Of a stretch of DNA of 64,000 bases, positions 50,846 through 62,315 are shown one piece after another. Positions within the stretch are counted from its first letter, which is position 1; each line of letters starts with the position of its first letter. Both the position numbers and the translations under genes were made by a program. The notes beneath the pieces were generated by a model. That model was given only the letters and a program-made list of their open reading frames with translations. It was not told the origin of the DNA and did no database searches. The DNA is from Cyprinodon diabolis (Eukaryota; Chordata; Actinopteri; Cyprinodontiformes; Cyprinodontidae): the NCBI GenBank assembly GCA_030533445.1, contig CM060070.1:24767501-24831500 (forward strand), given 5' to 3'.

Positions 50846-50935
50846 AGCTGCAACTACTGATTATTGTATTAATCGATTACCTATTGATTATTTTTCGATT
50901 AATCAATTAATAATCAGACCCAAATATCAACTATA
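50846..50935. repeat. hAT-like terminal fragment rich in ATCGATTAAT
   Basis: TAGAGCTGCAACTACTGATT followed by palindromic ATTAATCGATTA-type motifs is a frequent terminal sequence of fish repeats. No matching opposite end was found in the following 1 kb. Confidence 0.4.
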
Positions 50936-52749
50936 CAGCAAGGGATGTCCCAATCCCTTAAGAGGATTGCAAAGCCCTAACTCTTGTGGCTTGTGAGGGT
51001 GAGTGGTACCGAGTAAGGGCTATTGGTTGAAAGTAGGGGTTGTATTGGGATTTGGCCCAAGTCTCTACCACCTGTGACCTACTAGGACCTACAATGCAGG
51101 TTGTTTTTTCTTTCATCAGTGTATCAGTGTATGCCAAATAAACATGGCAAAGAACTGCTTACATTGTAGTCAGCCCTACATCTGGCCACAAATCTTTTTT
51201 TTTTTAACCAATATTGCAATGTGATTTTTTTTTTTTTTACATTTTCAATTGCACTAAATACAAGTTAATCTTTCCCAGTCTTATTGTTTTCATTATTTTG
51301 AAGGCTTTCTGGTTCAGAGTCGATTGTGGCTGTTCCTGCCGTGTTAAAAAAGTACTCACTTCTACTTGCATGCATGGATTTGCATGCTAGCTGCAGATAT
51401 TACCACTGCATAAAGGGCTGGAGTGAGAAAGTCAGTGTTTTACTCTAGTTCAAGTACAGTGACAAAAAAAATGAGTGTATCCATGAGGTAATTGCATTCT
51501 ATTAAATTATTATTTTAATGCAATTAAATTAATTGCCCAGCAATTTTGGATTGCAACAACATAATCGTTTATTTCTAAAAGTCATGGTGTGCACTGTCAG
51601 GTGTCTGATTTTGAAAAAATGCCAACAATGTTTGTTTACATACTGATGCTTTTGTCATGGAAACAGTTACTAAGAATGTCACATCTTCTGTTTCCCTCAG
51701 CCCTATATGACACTAAAAATCAGGAGCTTAAGTTTGAGCAAATTAAACCCTTTTCTGTGATTTTCATTTGGTTTATTTTGCAACTAACAATTTTTGCCCA
51801 AAAAACAACAGTTTAAAAAACTCCTGAAAAGATAAATGACATACATATTTTCTTCCAAAAATAAGGTGGCATTATGTGAAAAAGAAAAGTAAAATGGAGA
51901 AAAACCAGCACTGGATTACTCACCGATTTTCAAGCAAACACCACATACCTCCAGCATGAGAAGCTGGAACAGCACCATAAGTGCAGAGTGACAACTAATG
52001 CAGAGTAAGAAGAAACATTTTGCCTTTTTTGGACAGTTTTAGTTTTTTTCATACAGATGTTTGAGAGGTTTGAGTGTTATGCTCTCACTATTTGCTACAG
52101 GCTGTAAATTTTTCCTCCTAATAGACCTCCCATCCAGACACACATCCACCCACATACACACGCTCTCATAGTCACCTAGACTGTAAAAAAAAAAAAAAAA
52201 AAGATGACTGATGACTTAAATATCAGTCAGGAAGTCTGTGAACCAGTGACACACACTCAAGGTTAAAGGACCTTAAATTGATTATATTGTCAGTAAACTG
52301 GTAACACTCGTTCTCACACCCAGTCACAACAACTCCCTGTTGGAACTGCAGCCATTGAACAAATGTTCAACGTTAAGGATGGTACGGTCAGAATGTGAGG
52401 GGGAAAACAAATGCAGTGACTCTAGAGGCTCCATTAGAGAATCATGGGAGGATCTTTCATGGATCTGTGAATCAGCATCTCCTGCCTCCGTCATGTGCTT
52501 ACACACAGATGCTAAACTTTATCCTAGTTATTTTAGCAGTACTCATAAATATAAAAATAAACCAAATATGCATGGTTATGTTGAAAACTGTTATGTAATG
52601 ATGAATCATAGGGAAAAAAGGTTACTCAAACTACCCTGGATCTATGGGATAAACCTAAAAAGTTTTACCAGCCTAAATAATAAAAACTGGAGCTAAACTC
52701 TTACAGTAAATTAGAATATTTCCCCCCCATTCAGATTTTTACTGTGGTG

Positions 52750-53060
52750 GAATGATGTCCCTTTCTAATCAGCAGAATTGTAATAATTCACCTACATCTA
52801 AGGGTTTATCAGCATGAGCTACCTGTTTAATGTCATGCCACAGCACCTCTGTAGGTCCCTCATTAGTCTAAGACATTCCAAACCCATTTTAGCCACTTGT
52901 CTGCGGACTTCTGATCATTAGTATTTAGGGCCTTTAGTTTTTGGTTAAGAACTGATCTGACTTTCTACTATATGGTTTTCTAACCTTCTATTCTTCTTCC
53001 AAACTGCTGCTAGTTTAAGAACAGATACCCACATGCTGCAAAATCTCACTCTCTTCCAAT
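52750..53060 (-). repeat. Possible Tc1-like relic
   Basis: CTAAGACATTCCAAACCCATT and GTCTGCGGACTTCTGATCATT resemble internal parts of reversed non-autonomous Tc1-like repeats. Weak. Confidence 0.3.
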
Positions 53061-55081
53061 CAGGAGACAGAAAAGTCTTGGGGATCAAGATATTTAGTTG
53101 AAACGTTTACATGGTACATACGTACAAGTATATTTTGATATGCAGTGGTTTACTTATCTTTGTCCTCCTTAAATAAGGCAAGAGAGGCAGTTAGCAGTTT
53201 AGTAGATGTTGGTCTGGGGTTTCCTCAAACCTCCTGTGATAAAATAGTTGAGATCTTCTGGCTAACCACAAGCTGTCATACATGTTGTGTTTAGGCTGTG
53301 TTTGCATGGTGTTGGCTGGGCAGTAAATAGATCTGGTTTCAAAAAGTAAAATATAACCTTGTTTTACAAAAGAAAGTCATGAAAAATAATTCATGATTAA
53401 CAAGGAGATTATTGTTAATGGGATAAGTGGGTTATTGGTAACTAAAGGTTCTACTTAACTGAAAAACATAAAGGATTTTCTTTAACAGGGCAGGAAATGA
53501 TAATGACCTTAAACACAGAGACCTTCAGCTCATGCAGACAAGGGGCTTTTCTAAACATTTTTGTTTTTGATAATTCTGTTGAATGTGTGGGTGAAGAAAC
53601 CAACTACACAGCCAGGAATGAACCTCTGTTCAGAGAATAAATCAAAACTAAACATGCCTATCATGTCCAGTCTATAAAATCATCAACCAACAGTATGATG
53701 CACTTCTTGAGTTTATCATCATAGTGTCATATGTGTTGATACATAAACTTTAAAAACGACTCCTTTTTCAAAGTTCATTTTCCGTTTCCTTTAAGTGTTG
53801 CCTGTCTTGGACCTGGTTCAGTTTTAGGTTCTGACTTGGTCTAAGAAAGGCACCACATAAAGGAGAAGGAATTTGTATTGATCAGCAAAAGCTTGATGGG
53901 CGCATCTCTAGCGGAAGACCCACAGGAAGTGACAAAAGCAATACCTAATCAATTTGAGGGATTCTTTGTTGTGTGTCCTGTTTTGCCAATATGGCTCTGG
54001 GAATCGACCTCCCAGAGCTGGATGAAAGCCCAACAGACATGCTTTCACAAGCAGACCATTATGACTGATGCCATAAGGTTCTGCTTGATACTTGTATATT
54101 GAAATTTATTGAAAATGATTTAGGGAGTAAAATCGGATACAATGGACACATGGAAACGGAGGTGAGAAAGAAAGAGGGGATAAGAACTAAGAGCAGAGAG
54201 AGAAAGGGATTAAGACAGGAAAGAGTGCATGAAAAGAGAGGAAATAAAAAATAAAAAACTCATAGTCTGCTTCCAACACCTGTATGAGTTGAGAGAGAAA
54301 GAAAACAAAAGAAGAAGATAATAGACAACCAAAGTAAACAGAAAAAAAGCTTCCAGAGCAGTGGGTATCCCTTAGATATCCATGTTTGTCAAAAGCAAAA
54401 CCTATGGTGATTATACCATATTATTCAGGCTGGTATATATCTGTAGCTGCAGCTTGGTAGTTAGTATTAGTGATATGTATGCATGAGCATGCTCATGTAC
54501 AAGGATTTACAAAGCTTGTTCACTCAATAGCAAGTGTGAGTGGCCACACACTTGCCCTCCTGGAACCAGGACCGATAAAAAACAACGAGCCCCAGATATC
54601 AAAGGACACCCAGATCACTGGAACACAAAGGGGGCAGACAAAGGGATGGTCACACCTACCAGAGAAGGACAGATGAGAGCTCCGGAGCCTGACTCTCGGG
54701 GGACAAATTTCAAAGGGACCCAGTCACTGAGCCTGACCCCAGAGGTCATAGTGCCTAGGCCTTACGGGGCCATGGCAGCGAGCCCAAGGACTTTGCGGCC
54801 AGCCGTTCACACCCAATGTGCACCCAGATAAGAGCCCAGGGGTCCGAGAGCCTGGGCACCGCCCCCTAGAGGGGACCCCACAGGACCAACAGGCCTAGGC
54901 CCTGCAGCCGCCAGAAATGGAATAGTGCCTACTGAAGTTTTCAACCCCGCACCTAGAGAACCATCAGCAGACACAGGCACCTTTCACTGGCAGGGAGCAT
55001 GAGAGAGGGGAGGAGACAAGCCCTACTTATACTTGAGAGATTTTTTCAAAACTCTGAGCTCATCTAATAATTTCCCATAAG

Positions 55082-56062
55082 TAGGGATGGGGATCGTTAA
55101 TATTTATTGATATCGATACCTTTATCGATACTCCTTATCGATCCGAGTCTTTATCGATACCACTATCAATACTTTTCTGTTATTTGGTGGAAAGACGATG
55201 CGACAATATGTTTTTTGCAGACAGAAAGGAAGAGGGAAAAAAATTATTTGAAGAAATGTCCTATATTTTGAAGAAATTTCTTCTTTTGGTTTAAAAAAAA
55301 TATATAAATTTTCACAATTGTTGGTTAATGTATTGTCTACTGTCACTTTTCATCATGTTTTTAGTGATTAGGAAAATATTTAGCAAATAAATAATTGTAT
55401 TTTAAATTAAATGTAATTTTTAATAAATGTTGGCATCAGTAGTTTAATTATATATTCTAAAATAATTAGAGCAATATACAACTGTATTACTTATGTTTCT
55501 CGCCAAAAACTCAATTTCCCTTTTCTTTACGTTACACTTGAACGCATCATGATAACCTGATCGTCGTTTTACTGAGCCAATCTGAACACATCATCACTCA
55601 GCACGTCTGAAACTTTATTTACTTTTCAAGCTAACTAGCTTGTATGCTGCCGATTACAACACGGATTTCACAATAACTATTTTTAATTGACCGAACAAGC
55701 TACAAAGTCTGTGTGCGCGCTTAACAGTGGTACTCTGAGTGGATGATGAAGACGGGCCCAACTGTGGTGCGGCGGCAGCAGCAGCAGGAGGAGGAGTCTT
55801 TTCAACCTGGAGACAGTCGAAGGTACTGCATTTGGCCTTTATTTGATGCACAATACTAATGTGCTTGGCCATTGAGGTTGTGTTCCCACCTTTACAAGAG
55901 ATGATTTTGCAACATAAGTTGCATTTCGCTTTTCCGGAGAAAAAAAAAAAAACCGACCAGACTCGATAGTGGTATAGATAAGCCCAAACGTTATTGATTT
56001 TCGGGTTTTGAAAAAAGTGGAACCGGGTCCTTGATAGAACTGGGTTTCGATCCCCATCCCTA
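55082..56062 (-). mobile_element. hAT-type element with BED-finger remnant
   Basis: Inverted ends TAGGGATGGGGATCG (15 bp, perfect) with flanking 8-bp copies CCCATAAG (55074-55081) and CCCATGAG (56063-56070), one mismatch, the duplication length of hAT transposons. Subterminal TATCGATA-type repeats cluster at 55105-55165. A minus-strand exon inside encodes part of a BED zinc finger. The ribonuclease-H catalytic region is absent, so it is non-autonomous. Confidence 0.8.
55654..55945 (-). pseudogene. Partial BED zinc finger of hAT transposase
   Basis: The frame reads GKAKCNLCCKIISCKGGNTT, then MAKHISIVHQIKAK, giving the C-x2-C and H-x4-H ligands of a BED finger, followed by poly-Ala and Ser-rich linker. 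The aromatic N-terminal part of the finger is missing upstream, where a poly-Thr/Phe-coding T run replaces it. Lies inside the 55082-56062 element. Confidence 0.65.
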
Positions 56063-58388
56063 CCCATGAGTGCATAGTGATTCGCTTATTTAGCTTCCTC
56101 ACCAAGGGAGGAGAGCAGAGCTGGAGCCTCTGAGGTATCCATCAGTACTACAGCTCTTTGTTCCTGACCTAATGAAGATGAGAAGAGCTGGATATTTTCC
56201 CAAAGAGACAACATTGTCCAACTGTTGGCTGGATAGCAGAGCAGGAAAAAAAAAAAGCCCAGAGTTAGTCTGTATTTCTCAGGATGTGTCCAGCATGTGT
56301 GCGAGGGTCTGTAGGGGGGTGGTAAATGGGCCTCAGGGCTGAGCTTAAACAGAAGAAGAAGTTGTAATAAAAAAAAAAGACTGAACGCTTTAGAAAGCTC
56401 CCAATAGATCACTGGCCTTCTTAAATATGCATGTATCTATATGCATATACATTAAAAGAATTATGAAAACAGCCAACAGAAACCAACTGAAACGCTTTTC
56501 TAGTTACAAAGAACACTATGAGAGGAGGAGGAGGAGGAAGGAGGGGGCTCTACCCCCCCACCCCAATCTTCAACTCAATTCCTAGGCTGACCAGCCGCAA
56601 ACAATAAAACCAGAGCTGAGCAGCATCTGCCGTCTCCATCTAAAGGAAAGCATAAAGAGACAGAAGCCACAGGGATCCCCTTAGACTTGTGCAGATCAGC
56701 CTTTTCATTCACCAGAACCATGCTCATGGTCAAAGCAATCTCCCTAGCAACAAGTAACATGCCAATTTTCTTTTTAAACGAACAAAAGCCAAAGGAAAAC
56801 ACACCATAAATATCTGCCAAGATATGAAAGATGAACAATACTATCAGATATCTATGTCATGACAGATATCTGGCTTTCTAAATCTGAAGCCAAACATCAA
56901 GCTGGCCAGCTGTCTAACCCAATGAATTACCATAACTGTGGTGGACTACGCTAATCAATTAAAACATGGTGAGCTGGCCGCCCTGCATTGATCCACCAAT
57001 CCCGATATCATGTGTCAGAGTCATGTATCGACAGCTTAAATAGGGCTGCTGTTCCTCTGCAATCCCTCTGAGGTAGGTATGACCCCCCCAACCCAATAGC
57101 ATGCATACCAAATAGCACAGAGACACCCTCACCAGTCTGCTGGATGCACCAGTCATCTACAGCCTCCATAGAATATCACTCTGAGCTGCAGGTTTATGAA
57201 TCCACTCTCCATGTTAGAAGCCCGAATACATCCCAACGCTAGACCCCCCCCACGCCTTATTGCCTGCCAGCCCATTGCTGTGTGTTTAACTGCTTCCTCG
57301 AGAGTGCTTTTTGCCTGCCCCCCCCCCAAAACACATTTGAGACTGCAGTTTTAACGCAGTCCAGATGCTGAGCTTTTACCCCGCAGAAGACAGGCGAGGA
57401 GATACAGAAAGATAGCTTACCCTAAACCCTTTCCAGTACTGCTTTCTTTTTAAATGTTAATGCTTCTTTGATATGCTGTGACCTGGCTGATCTTACTGCA
57501 AGATCGCAATCAAAAAACACTAACATGAACCACAAACATATAATCCAGGGTTTGAATGATCTGCACAGAGACAATCCTCGATCAATGTGATGAGCTTGAA
57601 ATCTGAGATTCAAAGCATCGGGTTCACATGGGACACACCATTCCTTACTGATTTAATGCAAACCAGAAGCCTCTGCTTCCAAAATTGGCTATTCCTGGGA
57701 TAGCATGCCATTTGGTTTGGACAGGAGATTCCGGAGAGGTTTCCGGACCAGACATCATAACCACGCTAGAGTTATAGACATGCTTAGGTAAGCAGTGTGA
57801 GGATGCACGCTCTGATATAAAAGCTCTTTGCATGCATTGGAGGTACAGACTTAAAACAGAGAATAAGTGGGAGTGATTTTATCTCCTATGTACATCAAAA
57901 TACCTATGGCTTTATACGTTTGAATAATTCCATAAATCGAACTGTGAGCTGATTATAAAGAATATATTCCAACCACGTCATCAAAGCCAACGTCCCAAAG
58001 GAGGAGCTTGAATCGATACAGGTTCAGAAAACAAAATATTCCTGAAAGGCTGAGTATGAAAATGATGCAACGGCAACAAAACCAAAAGGTATGCTGAGCA
58101 GGACCTGACTGGGGCTGTCATAATGTCAAACACGATATCAATACCCAGGACAGTACACAATAATTGATGCCATAATAATAACAAATAATTAGAGGCATAA
58201 TTCATCTTTTTCAAGTTGAACATGGAATGTGCTTTTTTAAAGTCATAGGGAAGTCATATTTAAATTTCAAATTATTCTGGCCTAAACATGTATATAAATG
58301 TGATCTTTATCAGACCCTATTGTCCCAAAAGTTAGAAAATTTCTATTTAAAAAAAATCTTCTCTTAAAATGTTTGTTTTTTCCCCCCG

Positions 58389-58643
58389 TCATCTTATGTC
58401 CCAGTGTTCACAGGGATGGACGTCTGTGTCTTCGGCAGGCGTAGAGCTAACAGAACTGGTGGCGTTGCGAGGCGAGGGATCAAACATGTATTGCTATAAG
58501 CCTTCTACACCAAACCAAGCTTCTGCCGCCCTAGCATTCTCTACCACAACAACTTCGTCCCCGCTTTCCTCCTCTAAACAAAAAATTTATGACTGAGGAG
58601 ACTCATCCACGACCTCCGACAAAAAACTCTCCTCCTCTTGCAT
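58389..58643 (-). pseudogene. Decayed coding block of unknown family
   Basis: From an ATG with A at -3 (58643) a single frame runs 85 codons with two internal stops before the final TGA (58389). It is strikingly acidic and coding-like: EEESFLSEVVDES, EEESGDEVVVVENARAAEAW, QYMFDPSPRN, AEDTDVHPCEHW. I do not recognise it with certainty. The local GC rise (58400-58800) matches this block. Confidence 0.45.
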
Positions 58644-61067
58644 GTTTCCACTGTTCATAGCGTTCCTTGACAGTGTCGTTGCTAAGACCCCTCCTTGATC
58701 CCAATGTAATTTCCCATTGGGAACAGACTAGCACTAAGTTGCTAACTGGTTAGCAAGATGCTTCCGAGACGCCAACCTCAACCAAACTTGCTTGCGAACC
58801 TTTCGCAATAACAATCGCGCCCCCTAAATAATTGACAAATCACATTTACTTTATTCACTCGTGTAAAGTCGGGCACCACTCGGGAGAATTCAGAACTGCA
58901 ACCGTTGGAACAGCCGCTACCCTTCGACTTTAACAGATTCACTGATACTATTAGATAAATTAGGGTACAAATGTAAAAACAAAAAACTTTAAATCTAGCA
59001 CAACCTGGCAAGTATTATAGAATGTTTTGGGAATTATTCATTTGATGTGCGAATAATCTAGAAATCCAAAATCAACATTAAAAAAATATGCAGATAACAC
59101 ATTTAGTATAGATACCAGATTAGTATTGTAGCCAGATACAGCATTTGAGTATCAATACTCTTGACAAACCAAGACTTTACAGAATGATAATTAAGTTTAG
59201 GTACATTATTTTTTTTGTAGTAAAAAATTTATCAGGTTTAAATAGAAAAAACAAAATTAAAAAAATGAAAAAATAAAAAAGCAATAAGAAAGCACAGACC
59301 TCCACCAAGCAGCAAATTTTGCCCCATATTGTGACTTCCATCTAGAGCTAAAACGCACATCTGGATCGATCTAGATCATTAGCTTACGTTATAAATACAG
59401 TAAAGTGTGTGTCTGCAGCCTGTGGTGTTTGTTCTGCATTCATTCTGCTTTCTTCTTTGATCAGCAGATCGAGACTTGGCTCACCTTTCCTTTCTTTATC
59501 TTCAGTATAATACTTCTGGATTTTTTTTGTCTGAAGTTTAAGTTAAGCCTAATATTCAGTGCTGCCGCGTCTGGTTTAGGGGGGAGCTGCTTGTTCTGCC
59601 AAATAATGTTAAAGAATTCTTTTTAAAAAATTCCTGCATCCCGATTATGATGTGGATCATCACCAAATTTAATGTCCAAGATTGTTCCTTGGACTGAGGT
59701 GCACCTTTGGTTAAAATGACATTAAAATTGACAAAGAACTTTTCAAACTATCCTGTACACATACACATAAACTCGAATAAAAAACATAACCTCCTTGGCC
59801 AAGGCTGTACAAGGAGATTAAATCTAGTATTTTAGATTTACCTTTCAGTTAGCTCTCCCTCAGCATCATTATAGACACCGGTAGCTCGGATCTGTGTGTC
59901 CAGCTTGGCAACTTCCATTATATAGTTTGACAGTTACAATTATATCTAAACCCACAAATACAGTGTCCAGGGCCCAGGGGTCTTTAGGGGTTTATAGAGC
60001 CAAGCTTCAGCTACAGACAGATGGCCTCCCATTTGAATTGACAATATTTAGCTCTACAGAGGAGTCTGTGGTCAACTTGATGATTGACCACAAAGGCCAA
60101 ATCATCAGCAAGAGACCTGGTACAGGGTGTCGCTATCAAATCTCTGCAATCTGGTCAAACCTCCAATCTCTGGTTTCATCTGTCCTAAAGGTATTGCTTC
60201 AGATGCCTTGCACCTTTGCACAAGGTAAGTCATGTTTTTGTCTTTGTAAGTCTTGCAGCAATGTAATATCTAGATTCAATCAGGCCATTTTTTTTTACCA
60301 CGTTCTAGTAACTGGCAGCAGCAATTGCTGCTGTAAGTGTAATGATGAAGTTTTTTGTCCACATTGCACCACTGTGACATACACCTTTATGCCCCAAAAC
60401 ATGGCCTCTACATTAATTGTAATTGCTTGAATTAAGACGTAATACTTTTTGTCTTATAAAAGGTGCCTCTGTTTGGTCTAGGTGTGTTCAAGGTCCTTTA
60501 CCAGGAAGCACTTCCTCCCCTGATTTAATTTACTGAACCAAAATCACACACAGAAACATAAAGTATGCCATCTGGATATGTGGAGCAGCTGCAGGCTGTT
60601 AATAAAAAAAAAAAAAAATAAAACAGGAAGAGAAGAGAGGAGGAAGCTAAGAGAAGGCGGACGACAGAGAGAATTATTGTACATGCTAGTTTGGATCTGC
60701 CCAGCACTAAAATCGCTTTAAACACGTGATTCCTTTGTAAGACCAAGGGAGTCATTGCTTCACACCAAACACATACTGATTCAAGTCATGATCAGAGTCC
60801 TGTTCACGTGTAAGAAGCAGATTATTGTTTGGTGGGGGTCAAGAATGAGAAATTCATGAAATTAAAGTAATAGTAATTGATATTGTCATTGCAGTGTTCA
60901 GCAATAGTAGAACAGTTTTACATTTCCCTGATATCTTGCAGCCCTTATTGTTTGCATATTAGAAACAATACTTCTTAATGCAACCCCCCCCAAAAAAAAG
61001 TTTTTCTTTTCTTTTTCTTTTCTTTTCTTCTGAAAGGCCCAGCATTTTTCTTAAACTATGCAAAATA

Positions 61068-62315
61068 CACTATATTGCCAAAAGTATTTGCTCACCCATC
61101 CAAATTATTGGAATCAGGTGTTCCAATCACTTCCATGGCCACAGGTGTATAAATTCAAGCACCTAGGCATGCAGACTGTTTTTACAAACATTTGTGAAAG
61201 AATGGGTCGCTCTCAGGAGCTCAGTGAATTCCAGCGTGGAACTGTGATAGGATGCCACCTGTGCAACAAATCCAGTCGTGAAATTTCCTCGCTCCTAAAT
61301 ATTCCACAGTCAACTGTCAGCTGTATTATAAGAAAATGGAAGTGTTTGGGAACGACAGCAACTCAGCCACGAAGTGGTAGGCCACGTAAACTGACGGAGC
61401 GGGGTCAGCGGATGCTGAAGCGCATAGTGCGAAGAGGTCGCCAACTTTCTGCAGAGTCAATCACTACAGACCTCCAAACTTCATGTGGCCTTCAGATTAG
61501 CTCAAGAACAGTGCGCAGAGAGCTTCATGGAATGGGTTTCCATGGTCGAGCAGCTGCATCCAAGCCATACATAACCAAGTGCAATGCAAAGCGTCGGATG
61601 CGGTGGTGTAAAGCACGCCGCCACTGGACTCTAGAGCAGTGGAGACGCGTTCTCTGGAGTGACGAATCGCGCTTCTCCATCTGGCAATCTGATGGACGGG
61701 TCTGGGTTTGGCGGTTGCCAGGAGAACGGTACTTGTCTGACTGCATTGTGCCAAGTGTAAAGTTTGGTGGAGGGGGGATTATGGTGTGGGGTTGTTTTTC
61801 AGGAGCTGGGCTTGGCCCCTTAGTTCCAGTGAAAGGAACTCTGAATGCTTCAGCATACCAAGACATTTTGGACAATTCCATGCTCCCAACTTTGTGGGAA
61901 CAGTTTGGAGCTGGCCCCTTCCTCTTCCAACATGACTGTGCACCAGTGCACAAAGCAAGGTCCATAAAGACATGGATGACAGAGTCTGGTGTGGATGAAC
62001 TTGACTGGCCTGCACAGAGTCCTGACCTCAACCCGATAGAACACCTTTGGGATGAATTAGAGCGGAGACTGAGAGCCAGGCCTTCTCGTCCAACATCAGT
62101 GTGCGACCTCACAAATGCGCTTCTGGAAGAATGGTCAAAAATTCCCATAAACACACTCCTAAACCTTGTGGACAGCCTTCCCAGAAGAGTTGAAGCTGTT
62201 CTAGCTGCAAAGGGTGGACCGACGTCATATTGAACCCTATGGATTAGGAACGGGATGTCACTTAAGCTCATATGTGAGTCAAGGCAGGTGAGCAAATACT
62301 TTTGGCAATATAGTG
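61068..62315 (+). mobile_element. Intact Tc1-like transposon
   Basis: Perfect 29-bp terminal inverted repeats starting CACTATATTGCCAAAAGT (61068-61096 and 62287-62315), flanked by TA target duplications (61066-61067 and 62316-62317). The 1,248-bp element encodes one open transposase (61202-62233). A TATAAA at 61148-61153 lies 54 bp before the ATG. Nothing visible is broken. Confidence 0.93.
61202..62233 (+). CDS. Tc1-like DD34E transposase, apparently intact
   Basis: A cut-and-paste transposase of 343 residues, the usual Tc1 length, acting on the element's own inverted repeats at TA sites. N-terminal paired-like DNA-binding helices ([20 protein letters not shown], then [13 protein letters not shown]) are followed by the GRPRKL AT-hook-like linker. 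The catalytic triad is D in LWSDESRF, D in FQHDCAPVH, and E in [10 protein letters not shown], with exactly 34 residues between the second D and E. I start at [10 protein letters not shown] (61202), the family's usual start; the frame is open further upstream to 61058, into the inverted repeat. Ends with TGA. Confidence 0.93.
   Translation: MGRSQELSEFQRGTVIGCHLCNKSSREISSLLNIPQSTVSCIIRKWKCLGTTATQPRSGRPRKLTERGQRMLKRIVRRGRQLSAESITTDLQTSCGLQISSRTVRRELHGMGFHGRAAASKPYITKCNAKRRMRWCKARRHWTLEQWRRVLWSDESRFSIWQSDGRVWVWRLPGERYLSDCIVPSVKFGGGGIMVWGCFSGAGLGPLVPVKGTLNASAYQDILDNSMLPTLWEQFGAGPFLFQHDCAPVHKARSIKTWMTESGVDELDWPAQSPDLNPIEHLWDELERRLRARPSRPTSVCDLTNALLEEWSKIPINTLLNLVDSLPRRVEAVLAAKGGPTSY

Noticed and set aside
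59894..60430. 178-codon plus-strand open frame
   Set aside because: No recognisable domain, no upstream signals, Cys/Phe runs typical of chance frames in AT-rich DNA.
61525..62295. 256-codon minus-strand frame opposite the Tc1 transposase
   Set aside because: It is the shadow of the transposase gene on the other strand.
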